Source: an uncultured Bacteroidota bacterium
GTDB taxonomy: Bacteria > Bacteroidota > Bacteroidia > Bacteroidales > UBA12481
Assembly (NCBI GenBank): GCA_903851365.1
Contig: CAINOB010000062.1
Span: forward strand, 62,001 to 126,000
Reading direction: 5' to 3'
Length of the DNA stretch: 64,000 nt
Shown here: one piece after another, positions 33,833 through 41,556 of the stretch
Position numbering within the stretch: the first letter of the stretch is position 1
Layout: every line of letters starts with the position of its first letter
Notes under the pieces: model-generated
Databases searched by the model: none
The model's input: the letters and a program-made list of their open reading frames with translations, nothing else
Told to the model about the DNA's origin: nothing
Translations under genes and position numbers: made by a program

Positions 33833-34396
33833 CTACTTTTTAGGAATATACAACTGATAGTTCATTTGAACAGTCACCTTCATTGATTCTGCGAAGTTAG
33901 CCTTCACCACCGAAGGAATCTTGATGTCATAATCCTCAGGTTTTACAGAGAAGACTGAAGTTCCGTCAATCTTATCCTTGTCGACCGACAATTCACCTGC
34001 AGCTTCAACATCTTTGGTTACGCCATGAATGGTGAGCTTACCGGCAATCTTAACCTGGTATTTTCCGGGTTTGGTAAAATCAACTGATTTAAGGTCTGAA
34101 ATTTTTCCGATGAATGAAGCTTTTGGAAACTTCTCCGACTCCATATAATTCTCATTGAAATGCTCTTGCATCAAAGGCTTGGGAAACTGAAATGATCGGC
34201 TAAGCACAGAGAAAACCATGTCACCGGTTGATGTATCGAGAAAACTGGTTACCTGATCGTTGGTAGCCTTAATATCTTCAACGGCAGTATGGGAAAAAAA
34301 ATCGATATGACCGGTTTTAGTAAAAAAACGGTTTTGTGCCTGTACGGTCAGTGAGAGGGCCAGGCCCATGGCCAGCCAGATAATTCTGTTTTTCAT
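33833..34396 (-). CDS. YceI family periplasmic protein
   Basis: A 187-residue protein with signal peptide (MGLALSLTVQAQN) and a YceI-type lipocalin fold: RFFTKTGHIDFFSHTAVEDI (the invariant GxISFxSxxxVxxI type), SFIGKISDLKSVDFTKPGK, VKIAGKLTIHGVTKDVEAAG. YceI proteins bind polyprenyl or other lipids in the periplasm. The start overlaps the DUF5777 gene stop by four bases, and the OB-fold gene is 4 bp downstream. Likely co-expressed. Confidence 0.92.
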   Translation of the reverse strand: MKNRIIWLAMGLALSLTVQAQNRFFTKTGHIDFFSHTAVEDIKATNDQVTSFLDTSTGDMVFSVLSRSFQFPKPLMQEHFNENYMESEKFPKASFIGKISDLKSVDFTKPGKYQVKIAGKLTIHGVTKDVEAAGELSVDKDKIDGTSVFSVKPEDYDIKIPSVVKANFAESMKVTVQMNYQLYIPKK

Positions 34397-35292
34397 TTTT
34401 TTGTTTTAGAATCTAACGTAAAAACTCTGGAAATATTGAATCCGAGATGAATTCCTCCATTTAACCAGGAGCTGGTGGTTTTTCCGATAAACCCACCTTC
34501 GCGCATTGCCTGCGAATTGGTCAGTACTATCTGGAAAACATGTCCACCAGTTTCGATATCGAATCCTAATGACAGAGGGTTATAATATTTTTCGGCGGTC
34601 CGCTGAGGAGTGGGCCGCAATACATAATAATATTCACCAGTGATTGCCAGGCGATTGGCAATTTTAAAGCGTCCTGCAACTCCCAAGGCAAAAAGATCGT
34701 TGGGATCCATAACAGTTGGAACCAGGTTTCTATGAACGAAAGTTGGCATCAGCTGAACGCTCAGTTTTGAGAATTTCCGTGCCAGCAACAATTGCTGTGT
34801 AAAGCTCAGCCTGGAAGTGAAATAATTTGTACGGGTAGGATCACTCCATTTCAGGCCAACGGTCTCAATGGTTGAAAGGTAGCTGATTGTCAATGGAAAC
34901 GCACCTTTCCCGCTTTGTTGATTAGTGATATTATAGCGGGCAAAGGCATCCACGGTTTTTTCATAGGTTCCCCGTCCCACGCCTACCATCAGTTTATCGA
35001 GCAATCCATATTCAAGGCTCAGGTGGATATTTGATTGGTCGAGTCCGAAGAATTCATAGGGGCCGGTATTAACCTGACCGAAACGATGGGAGATCCGGAA
35101 ATCAAGTTCACCCTTTTTCAGTTGTTTTACAGAATGGCCGTTTATCACGCGTGTTGCCTTAAACAAAGCTTCAACGGGCTGGGGTCCATCGCTGGATTCT
35201 GCTGCCAGAAGATCGTTCAGGTTCTGGGCGTTCACCGTGGCGGTGAGGAGGAGAAAGGACAGGAGGAGAATATGGTTTGTGCGAAGTTTCAT
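34393..35292 (-). CDS. DUF5777-like beta-barrel outer membrane protein
   Basis: A 299-residue protein with signal peptide (LLLSFLLLTATVNAQNLN) and the DUF5777 opening EALFKATRVINGHSVKQLKK, GELDFRISHRFGQVNTGPYE, then alternating beta strands (HLSLEYGLLDKLMVGVGRGT, LAITGEYYYVLRPTPQRTA). This family is a barrel typically linked to c-type cytochrome and YceI genes in Bacteroidota. Overlaps the YceI start. Probably binds or transports a hydrophobic or redox cofactor, but that is inferred from context. Confidence 0.85.
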   Translation of the reverse strand: MKLRTNHILLLSFLLLTATVNAQNLNDLLAAESSDGPQPVEALFKATRVINGHSVKQLKKGELDFRISHRFGQVNTGPYEFFGLDQSNIHLSLEYGLLDKLMVGVGRGTYEKTVDAFARYNITNQQSGKGAFPLTISYLSTIETVGLKWSDPTRTNYFTSRLSFTQQLLLARKFSKLSVQLMPTFVHRNLVPTVMDPNDLFALGVAGRFKIANRLAITGEYYYVLRPTPQRTAEKYYNPLSLGFDIETGGHVFQIVLTNSQAMREGGFIGKTTSSWLNGGIHLGFNISRVFTLDSKTKK

Positions 35293-35502
35293 TGGGTTTT
35301 GATTTAAATTAATTCCGTGGTTAGGAACGGGGCCCCGACTTTCGTCGGGATGACAACGGGTTTAAAAAGGTTGAATTTTTGAGATTCGAGGACCAATTCC
35401 GAATTCCGAAATTACAGATTGAAGTATCCCTGAAGTCGAAATTCTGCCTACTGCCAACTGCTGACTGCCAACTGCCCGCTGCCTAATGTTTCGGTTCATG
35501 TA
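35293..35502. other. Intergenic region with two repeat types
   Basis: Contains a GTCATCCC/GGATGAC family B copy (35317-35357), the text CTACTGCCAACTGCTGACTG (about 35448-35489), and no gene. The small gene group on either side may be separate transcripts. Confidence 0.6.
35317..35357. repeat. Palindromic repeat family B, copy 3
   Basis: GTGGTTAGGAACGGGGCCCC followed by GACTTTCGTCGGGATGACAAC. Confidence 0.8.
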
Positions 35503-35877
35503 TTAGTTATTAATTGCCCCGTGATCGATCCAGATTTTAATCTTCGTAATTGAGCAGGTATCCAGTTTAGCACCATTTTTGGGCATGGCCGAATTCTTAG
35601 GATTATGAGTGATAGCTCCAAATAGATTTCCTTTTAAAGCCACCTGCTGAACGGAATTGAAGTCATCGAGATTGATATTCCCGCCGGAACCAAGGTACTG
35701 ACTCGCGCTGTGGCAGCTCAGGCAATTAGTTTGAAAAATCGGAACCACCGATTTGGAGTAAGTTACTCCGGTAGTATCGCAGCCTTTATCGAGTTTGGGA
35801 TAAAGAGTTTCCTCATTATCATAATAACAACCCGCAAAGAAGGCCACTATCAGGGTAAAAAGTATGAGTTTTTTCAT
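35503..35877 (-). CDS. Small c-type cytochrome-like lipoprotein
   Basis: A 124-residue protein with an N-terminal signal (VAFFAGCYYDNEE; possible lipobox). A haem-binding motif is present as NCLSCH, with the distal methionine region AITHNPKNSAMPKNG. This matches small cytochrome c-like domains that carry one haem; the motif placement is as expected. It overlaps the second cytochrome gene by four bases (ATGA), so both are one unit. Confidence 0.85.
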   Translation of the reverse strand: MKKLILFTLIVAFFAGCYYDNEETLYPKLDKGCDTTGVTYSKSVVPIFQTNCLSCHSASQYLGSGGNINLDDFNSVQQVALKGNLFGAITHNPKNSAMPKNGAKLDTCSITKIKIWIDHGAINN

Positions 35878-36302
35878 TTCAGACCTCCTTCGTTATTCAA
35901 ATTACCTTCAGGCTGAGGGGAGCAGGTAGTATTTTTTGCACCCTGCTCAATCCAAATCCGGATTTTTATCCTGTCGGATTCTGCAAGCGCATGACTTGGT
36001 GGCATTGGCTGCAGAATTTGGGAAACGATCATCTGGTAAGCCCTGCTTGTGGCAGGTGATCCGGGGGTAACTTCACGTGCGATTCCTGCGTAGGTATTCA
36101 GTTGCATGCCACGGCCACCGCTTCCCCCATGACATCCGGTAGTGGCACATCCGTTCTGGAACACAGGCAGGATATCCCTCTCAAAACAGACGGTATCGAA
36201 CTGTGCCAGATTCAATGATTCGTGTTTGCACGAAGGCAGGATTCCAGTCGTTGTAAAAATAACAACAAATAGGAACAGCCCACCAGCTAAGGCTTTCTTC
36301 AT
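35874..36302 (-). CDS. c-type cytochrome-domain lipoprotein
   Basis: A 142-residue lipoprotein (signal GILPSCKHES). The haem motif NGCATTGCHGG is a slightly atypical CxxxCH (CATTGCH), accompanied by the distal Met in QILQPMPPSHALA. Two such small haem proteins upstream of the DUF5777-YceI-OB-fold genes suggest an electron-transfer or oxidised-lipid pathway at the envelope. Whether the CxxxCH is a functional haem site is unsure. Confidence 0.78.
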   Translation of the reverse strand: MKKALAGGLFLFVVIFTTTGILPSCKHESLNLAQFDTVCFERDILPVFQNGCATTGCHGGSGGRGMQLNTYAGIAREVTPGSPATSRAYQMIVSQILQPMPPSHALAESDRIKIRIWIEQGAKNTTCSPQPEGNLNNEGGLK

Positions 36303-36308
36303 ATTTAT

Positions 36309-36316
36309 TAAATTTG
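36309..36316 (+). promoter_or_regulatory. Possible -7 promoter element of GH2 gene
   Basis: TAAATTTG is a perfect TAnnTTTG, about 65 bases before the GH2 ATG at 36381. No convincing -33. Confidence 0.4.
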
Positions 36317-36380
36317 GCGTAAACTTATGACTATAAATTTACTTCAGGATAAATCCAGTCAATAAATTACATTCTCTTTT

Positions 36381-38849
36381 ATGAAAACACTATCCGGACG
36401 TTTAATTGGGATCGCCCTTTGCTCATTATTTCTCTTCTCGTTCAACGGTTGTAAAAAATCAGGCGCAGATGGCTGGAAACCAAAGGCGGGCCCGCTGATG
36501 ACCCGGTGGTCGGCCGATGTGGCCCCGGGCAAAACCTGGACCGAATATCCGCGTCCGCAAATGGAACGCAGCAATTGGGTTAATCTGAATGGATTATGGG
36601 ATTATGCCGTAACTGATTCTGCATCAAGAATTCCAACAAAATGGGACGGGAAAATTCTTGTCCCGTACCCTATTGAATCTGCCTTGTCGGGAGTAATGAA
36701 AAGGGTGATGGCCAAGGACAGGATCTGGTATCAGCGGACACTGAAAGTCTCAGCACATCTGAGGAGTACACGGATCATGCTCAACTTTGAAGCAGCAGAC
36801 TGGGAAACACACGTATTTATCGATGGCCAGGAGGTTGGATCACATCAGGGAGGCTACGATCCGTTCAGCATAGATATCACTGAGCATGTTAAGCCAGGAG
36901 TAAAACATAAGCTCACCGTTTCCGTTTGGGATCCTTCGACCGAGGGTTATCAGCCTTGCGGAAAACAGTTTACCAAACCAGGAGGAATATGGTATACGCC
37001 ATCTTCGGGCATATGGCAAACAGTTTGGTTAGAGAAGGTTCCACAAACATACATTACTGATTACCAAATTACTCCGGATATCGATAATCAAAAGGTAACG
37101 GTTAAAGTGACCGGATATGATTTCAGCGGCGATGACCGTATACAAATCAAAATTTTTGACAAGAAAAAGATGATCGCAATGCAGGAGGGCGATCCGGAAA
37201 AACTGATATCCGTAAAAATCGACAACATGCATCTATGGTCGCCTACCGATCCTTATCTATATGATATTGAGGCGCGGATTATACGCAGGTCATCGACTGT
37301 GGACCTGGTAAAGGGATATTTCGGCATGCGTAAAATATCAATCGGGAAAGATGAAAAAGGCACTATGCGAATCCTGTTAAACAACAAGTTCGTGTTCCAG
37401 AATGGTCCGCTTGATCAGGGTTTCTGGCCCGATGGATTATATACCGCTCCGACTGATCAGGCCATGAAAGCTGATCTGGATACATTGAAAGCCATGGGAT
37501 TTAATATGCTTCGCAAACACGTAAAAGTGGAACCGCGGCGATTTTATTATTATACCGACCATATGGGCATGCTGGTTTGGCAGGATATGCCGAGCATGTA
37601 TTATGAAGTGCCCGTGACCTCCGACTCCTTGCCTATTGCAAAAAAGGCGCATGCAAATTTCGAAATGGAGCTGGAACAATTAATCAAGGATCATTACAAT
37701 CCACCATCCATCATCATGTGGGTGCCGTTCAATGAAGGCTGGGGCCAATATCAGACTGAAAGAATTGTGAACCTGGTGCACTCTTTCGATTCATCAAGGC
37801 TGATAAATAATGCCAGCGGCTGGACGGATAAGGGTGTTGGCAGTGTGCTTGATATTCACCACTATCCGAATCCCACTGCACCGCCAATTCAGGAAAAGCG
37901 TGCTATTGTTCTTGGTGAATTCGGCGGACTGGGATTATATGTTCCCGGTCACGTGTGGCAGACGGAAAACTGGGGTTATGAGAAAATGCAGAGTGCTGAT
38001 GCACTGCTTCAGAAGTATGAGAATTTTTATCAGGAGATAGCCAGATTAAGCAATGAAGCCGGATTAAGTGCCTGCGTTTATACCCAAACCACGGATTGTG
38101 AAACTGAGACCAATGGATTGATGACCTACGACCGCTTTAAGGTGAAAATGGGACTGGCCAATGTTGCCCGGGCGCACAGCGGGAAAATTGCGCCCCGTTT
38201 GAAATCAGGCGTTTTGGAATTCACTGATTCATATTTGGCGGAACTGGTATCGCCGGCAGCGGGCGCCGAGATCCATTTCACAACTGATGGATCATTACCA
38301 ACAAAACAATCAGGCATTTACTCCACACCAATAAAGATTTCCGCTTCAACTCTGCTGAAAACAAAATCGTTCTGGGCAGATGGGGATACCAGCCGCACAG
38401 CGATTTTTGATATTCGCAAAGTTGTTCCGGTTCCGGCTGCTGATGTAAAAAGTGTGAAACCAGGTTTGAAAGTGAGCCTGTACCACGGCAATTGGGATAA
38501 GCTCCCGGAATTTGAGGAATTAACTCCGGTTCGCACCGGGATTGTCCCGCAGATTGATCTGAGTTTTGCCAAGGAAACGCAATTGTTCGGGCTGGTATTT
38601 GAGGGATATATGGAAGTTCCCGCAACAGGAGTATATGGAATATGTCTTTCCTCTGATGATGGCGGACGGATCACTCTGGATAATAAGCAGCTTATTGATT
38701 ACGATGGCATCCACGGTGCCGGTGAAATGAAAGCATCGGCAGCACTGGCAAAAGGGCTGCATCCCATCAGGGTAATTTATTTTCAAAGGCAGGGAGGACT
38801 GGGATTGAAAGTTTCGTGCGAAGGGGCAAAGTTGAGCTTTGTACATTGA
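36381..38849 (+). CDS. Glycoside hydrolase family 2 lipoprotein with CHB_HEX and PA14 domains
   Basis: An 822-residue lipoprotein (lipobox SFNGCKKS). GH2 jelly-roll (WVNLNGLWDYAVTDS, RIMLNFEAADWETHVFIDG, GGIWYTPSSGIWQTVWLE), immunoglobulin and TIM-barrel parts; catalytic acid Glu452 in PFNEGWGQ and nucleophile Glu513 in LGEFGG. Then a CHB_HEX-type module (AGAEIHFTTDGSLPTKQSG) and a PA14-like module (GVYGICLSSDDGGRITLDNK). This is a beta-galactosidase-like enzyme, probably at the cell surface because of the lipid anchor; the natural substrate is not known. It is followed by a family A-like palindrome. Confidence 0.9.
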   Translation: MKTLSGRLIGIALCSLFLFSFNGCKKSGADGWKPKAGPLMTRWSADVAPGKTWTEYPRPQMERSNWVNLNGLWDYAVTDSASRIPTKWDGKILVPYPIESALSGVMKRVMAKDRIWYQRTLKVSAHLRSTRIMLNFEAADWETHVFIDGQEVGSHQGGYDPFSIDITEHVKPGVKHKLTVSVWDPSTEGYQPCGKQFTKPGGIWYTPSSGIWQTVWLEKVPQTYITDYQITPDIDNQKVTVKVTGYDFSGDDRIQIKIFDKKKMIAMQEGDPEKLISVKIDNMHLWSPTDPYLYDIEARIIRRSSTVDLVKGYFGMRKISIGKDEKGTMRILLNNKFVFQNGPLDQGFWPDGLYTAPTDQAMKADLDTLKAMGFNMLRKHVKVEPRRFYYYTDHMGMLVWQDMPSMYYEVPVTSDSLPIAKKAHANFEMELEQLIKDHYNPPSIIMWVPFNEGWGQYQTERIVNLVHSFDSSRLINNASGWTDKGVGSVLDIHHYPNPTAPPIQEKRAIVLGEFGGLGLYVPGHVWQTENWGYEKMQSADALLQKYENFYQEIARLSNEAGLSACVYTQTTDCETETNGLMTYDRFKVKMGLANVARAHSGKIAPRLKSGVLEFTDSYLAELVSPAAGAEIHFTTDGSLPTKQSGIYSTPIKISASTLLKTKSFWADGDTSRTAIFDIRKVVPVPAADVKSVKPGLKVSLYHGNWDKLPEFEELTPVRTGIVPQIDLSFAKETQLFGLVFEGYMEVPATGVYGICLSSDDGGRITLDNKQLIDYDGIHGAGEMKASAALAKGLHPIRVIYFQRQGGLGLKVSCEGAKLSFVH

Positions 38850-38863
38850 GGGGGCATGCTGAT

Positions 38864-38896
38864 ATAGCTGACAGCTTTTGAAAAGCTGTCAGCTAT
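38864..38896 (+). terminator. Palindrome family A-like variant after GH2 gene
   Basis: ATAGCTGACAGCTTTT and its exact complement pair across a single G. It shares the GCTGACAG segment with family A but the surrounding sequence differs. Placed 14 bases after the GH2 stop; a terminator role is plausible. Confidence 0.6.
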
Positions 38897-38903
38897 AATT
38901 TAT

Positions 38904-38911
38904 TAACTTTG
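38904..38911 (+). promoter_or_regulatory. -7 promoter element of TPR kinase
   Basis: TAACTTTG, a perfect TAnnTTTG, only 8 bases before ATG 38919, implying an almost leaderless transcript. Confidence 0.5.
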
Positions 38912-38918
38912 CCACGTT

Positions 38919-40766
38919 ATGCGGGGGTTCAGGTACATATTTTTCTGTATTATTTTACTCATTTCGTGTCAACCGCGCGTTTTGGGGCAGAGCCGTATTG
39001 ACAGCCTTCGAGCATTACTTGAAAAATCAAACCTCCCGGACAGCATTATTGTAAATAACGCAATCGAAATATGTAAAGCTGTCGTAAATACTGATCAGGA
39101 AATTCTATTGCCACATTATGCCCTTGTTGGGCTGACAGTTGACACAGTTGGAAAATATTTTCGATCCAAATTTGTCCTGTATGAATTACTCGGGAATTAC
39201 TATTGGCAAGCAGGAAAACTAAGTGAGGCCGGTGAGCAGTTCAACAAAATGAGGCTAATTGGCGAAACAAAGAAAGACAGCAATATTATCGCCAACAGTT
39301 ATAATGGGTTGGGTACGGTATATTATCTATTGAAATCCAATAATGAGGCCCTGGACTATTACAAGAAGGCATTGTCTTTAGCGGGTACCGATACAATGTT
39401 GAAAGTGCATGTATATAACAATATAGGCAACACTTATACTTCGATAGGCCAACTGGATTCTGTTTTGCAATACTATGATAAATCGATAACCTATCATCTC
39501 GCGCACCAAAATTTTCGGTACCTGTCAATAGTTTATTCAAATAAAGCCCTTGTTTATCAAAAGCTTAAAAATGATGAAGAACTGAAGAAAAACTTAAACC
39601 TCTCCCTTGATGCTGCAAAAAAAGCCAATGACCCATATCAGACAGCATCAGTATATTCGATGCTGGGTTCTGTAGTTTCAGACCAGCATCCGGAACTAGC
39701 CGAGGAATACTTGAATGAGGCATTGAGACTTGCCCGGCAATACTATAACTTCGATCAAATAATCCAAATTCTGGATTACCTGACCTATATTACAGAGAGA
39801 AAGGGAAATTATAAAAAGGCCAATGATTATCTGCATGAAATAAAGACACTGGATGATTCGCTCGACCTGGCACAAAGAAAATCCAGAGTTCAGCAATTGG
39901 AATATGAGTATAAGGCCGAGTTAAAAAAGTTTAAGGATATTGAACAAGAGACTCAAACGATCCGAAAAATGGATCGGGAAAAAAACCGGCAGAGAGCCCT
40001 TCTGATAGTAGTCTCGATTGCACTGATCGCCCTGCTTTTTATTTTCGTCATGGGATTTCAGATGTATCGGTTGCGAATGAAGATTTCCGCGACAAAAGAC
40101 CGGTTTTTTTCGATGATCGCGCATGATATCAGGAGTCCCTTCAGCGGGATCCTGGGGCTATCCAGCCTCCTTTATGAAGAATCGGTAAATCATCCCGATC
40201 CATTACACAGAAAACAGGCAGAGTCTCTGCATAAGTCTCTGACTAACGTTTATGATTTGCTCGACAACCTTTTGCAATGGTCGCAGTCGGAAACCGGGAA
40301 GGTGGCGTTCAAACCACAATTTCAAATTATTAACCCGATCGTGGAAGAGGTGATCTATTTGCATGAAGCTTCGGCTAAACAAAAGAACCTGACCATCCAC
40401 AATGAGGTTCAGTATGGACTAACAGCTCGCTTCGATGCCAATATGTTGCATACCATTCTTCGCAATCTGCTCTCCAACGCGATAAAATTTTCGCCTGATA
40501 ATTCAGCTATTTTTATTTCTGCTAAAACCGAGGGTAAGGAGGTAACGATTGCTGTTACGGATCAAGGGATCGGCATGTCGGCCGACCACCTTGAGAAGAT
40601 ATTCAATTCTGATAAAGGAATATCAACTTTAGGCACACGTAATGAGAGCGGTACAGGTCTGGGATTAATCCTCTGCAAGAATTTTGTGACTTTGCACGGA
40701 GGTAAGATCCAGGTAGAAAGTAAGCCAAGAGAAGGAACGACAATATCATTTACATTGCCTGATTAA
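38919..40766 (+). CDS. TPR-domain sensor histidine kinase
   Basis: A 615-residue protein with signal peptide (IILLISCQPRVLGQSRID), an extracytoplasmic TPR region (about 100-330; NSYNGLGTVYYLLKSNNEAL, YNNIGNTYTSIGQLDSVLQY, SMLGSVVSDQHPELAEEYL), one membrane helix at about 350-375, a HisKA domain with His402 in FSMIAHDIRSPFSG, and HATPase_c with N box LLSNAIKFSPDN, G1 DQGIGM and G2 GTGLGL. It is a typical Bacteroidota hybrid-free kinase with a TPR sensor; no response regulator is adjacent. It precedes the TSUP gene by 3 bp. Confidence 0.94.
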   Translation: MRGFRYIFFCIILLISCQPRVLGQSRIDSLRALLEKSNLPDSIIVNNAIEICKAVVNTDQEILLPHYALVGLTVDTVGKYFRSKFVLYELLGNYYWQAGKLSEAGEQFNKMRLIGETKKDSNIIANSYNGLGTVYYLLKSNNEALDYYKKALSLAGTDTMLKVHVYNNIGNTYTSIGQLDSVLQYYDKSITYHLAHQNFRYLSIVYSNKALVYQKLKNDEELKKNLNLSLDAAKKANDPYQTASVYSMLGSVVSDQHPELAEEYLNEALRLARQYYNFDQIIQILDYLTYITERKGNYKKANDYLHEIKTLDDSLDLAQRKSRVQQLEYEYKAELKKFKDIEQETQTIRKMDREKNRQRALLIVVSIALIALLFIFVMGFQMYRLRMKISATKDRFFSMIAHDIRSPFSGILGLSSLLYEESVNHPDPLHRKQAESLHKSLTNVYDLLDNLLQWSQSETGKVAFKPQFQIINPIVEEVIYLHEASAKQKNLTIHNEVQYGLTARFDANMLHTILRNLLSNAIKFSPDNSAIFISAKTEGKEVTIAVTDQGIGMSADHLEKIFNSDKGISTLGTRNESGTGLGLILCKNFVTLHGGKIQVESKPREGTTISFTLPD

Positions 40767-40769
40767 CCG

Positions 40770-41537
40770 ATGCCATCCCTTTTCGAAATTGCCATATTAA
40801 TTGCTGCCGGGATTCTGAGTGGTTTTATTAATGCTTTAGCCAGCAGCGGATCAACAGTTACACTTCCACTATTGCTTTTTCTGGGTTTGCCACCAACCAT
40901 TGCTAATGCCACCAACAGGATGCCAATCATGGCCGGGTCGTTAATGGCCATGTACAATTTCAATCAAAGTAAGATGATCAACTGGAGGAAAGCACTGATT
41001 ATCACCATACCAGTTGTGCTCGGGACAGTCACCGGTGTCATCATTGCTTCGCTTCTCCCCGGGAAAGTGGTCGGTGTGATGATCACCATAGCGGTAATCA
41101 TTGCGATGATCCTGATTCTGTCCAATGTCAGGTCATTGCTGACAAAAAAAGGGTTGGCCGAACCCAGGATGCGCTGGTTCCATTATATCGTGTTTTATTT
41201 CATCGGGTTGTGGTCAGGCCTGATTGTACTCGATGCTGCCAGTCTGATTTTGCTCGGTCTGGTGCTGGGTGTCGGATTTGAGTTATTGCATGCCAACGCG
41301 ATCAAGAACTATTTACTTTTCGTGATCAGCTTTCTATCTGTGGTCATATTTGGCTTTGAGAAAGAGATGAACTGGACGATTGCTTTTATCCTTTCAGCAG
41401 GCAGCATTTTTGGCGCCTATTTAGGCAGCAAATTCGCCCAGAGGGAATCAGCCAAAATCTGGATTTACCGGATTTTACTTACTATCGTTGCGGTGGAAAT
41501 TGTTCAGCTGGTATTTAGAGTTGCCAACTCTAAATGA
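40770..41537 (+). CDS. TSUP (TauE/SafE) family membrane permease
   Basis: A 255-residue protein with about 8 hydrophobic helices. The first half contains GILSGFINALASSGSTVTLP and LFLGLPPTIANATNRMPIMA, the start of a TauE/SafE fold; further helices follow. TSUP proteins move sulfite, sulfonates or related anions across the inner membrane. The last codons VANSK and its stop are encoded by a double palindrome at 41514-41554. It follows the TPR kinase by 3 bp, and a joint transcript is likely. Confidence 0.88.
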   Translation: MPSLFEIAILIAAGILSGFINALASSGSTVTLPLLLFLGLPPTIANATNRMPIMAGSLMAMYNFNQSKMINWRKALIITIPVVLGTVTGVIIASLLPGKVVGVMITIAVIIAMILILSNVRSLLTKKGLAEPRMRWFHYIVFYFIGLWSGLIVLDAASLILLGLVLGVGFELLHANAIKNYLLFVISFLSVVIFGFEKEMNWTIAFILSAGSIFGAYLGSKFAQRESAKIWIYRILLTIVAVEIVQLVFRVANSK

Positions 41538-41554
41538 TAGAGTTGGCAACTCTA
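41514..41554. terminator. Double palindrome at convergent gene ends
   Basis: TTTAGAGTTGCCAACTCTAAA (10-base arms around a single C), a TGA spacer, then TAGAGTTGG-CAACTCTA. It lies between the convergent TSUP and GH95 genes, includes the TSUP stop, and could terminate both. A third repeat type that touches a reading frame. Confidence 0.65.
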
Positions 41555-41556
41555 AT

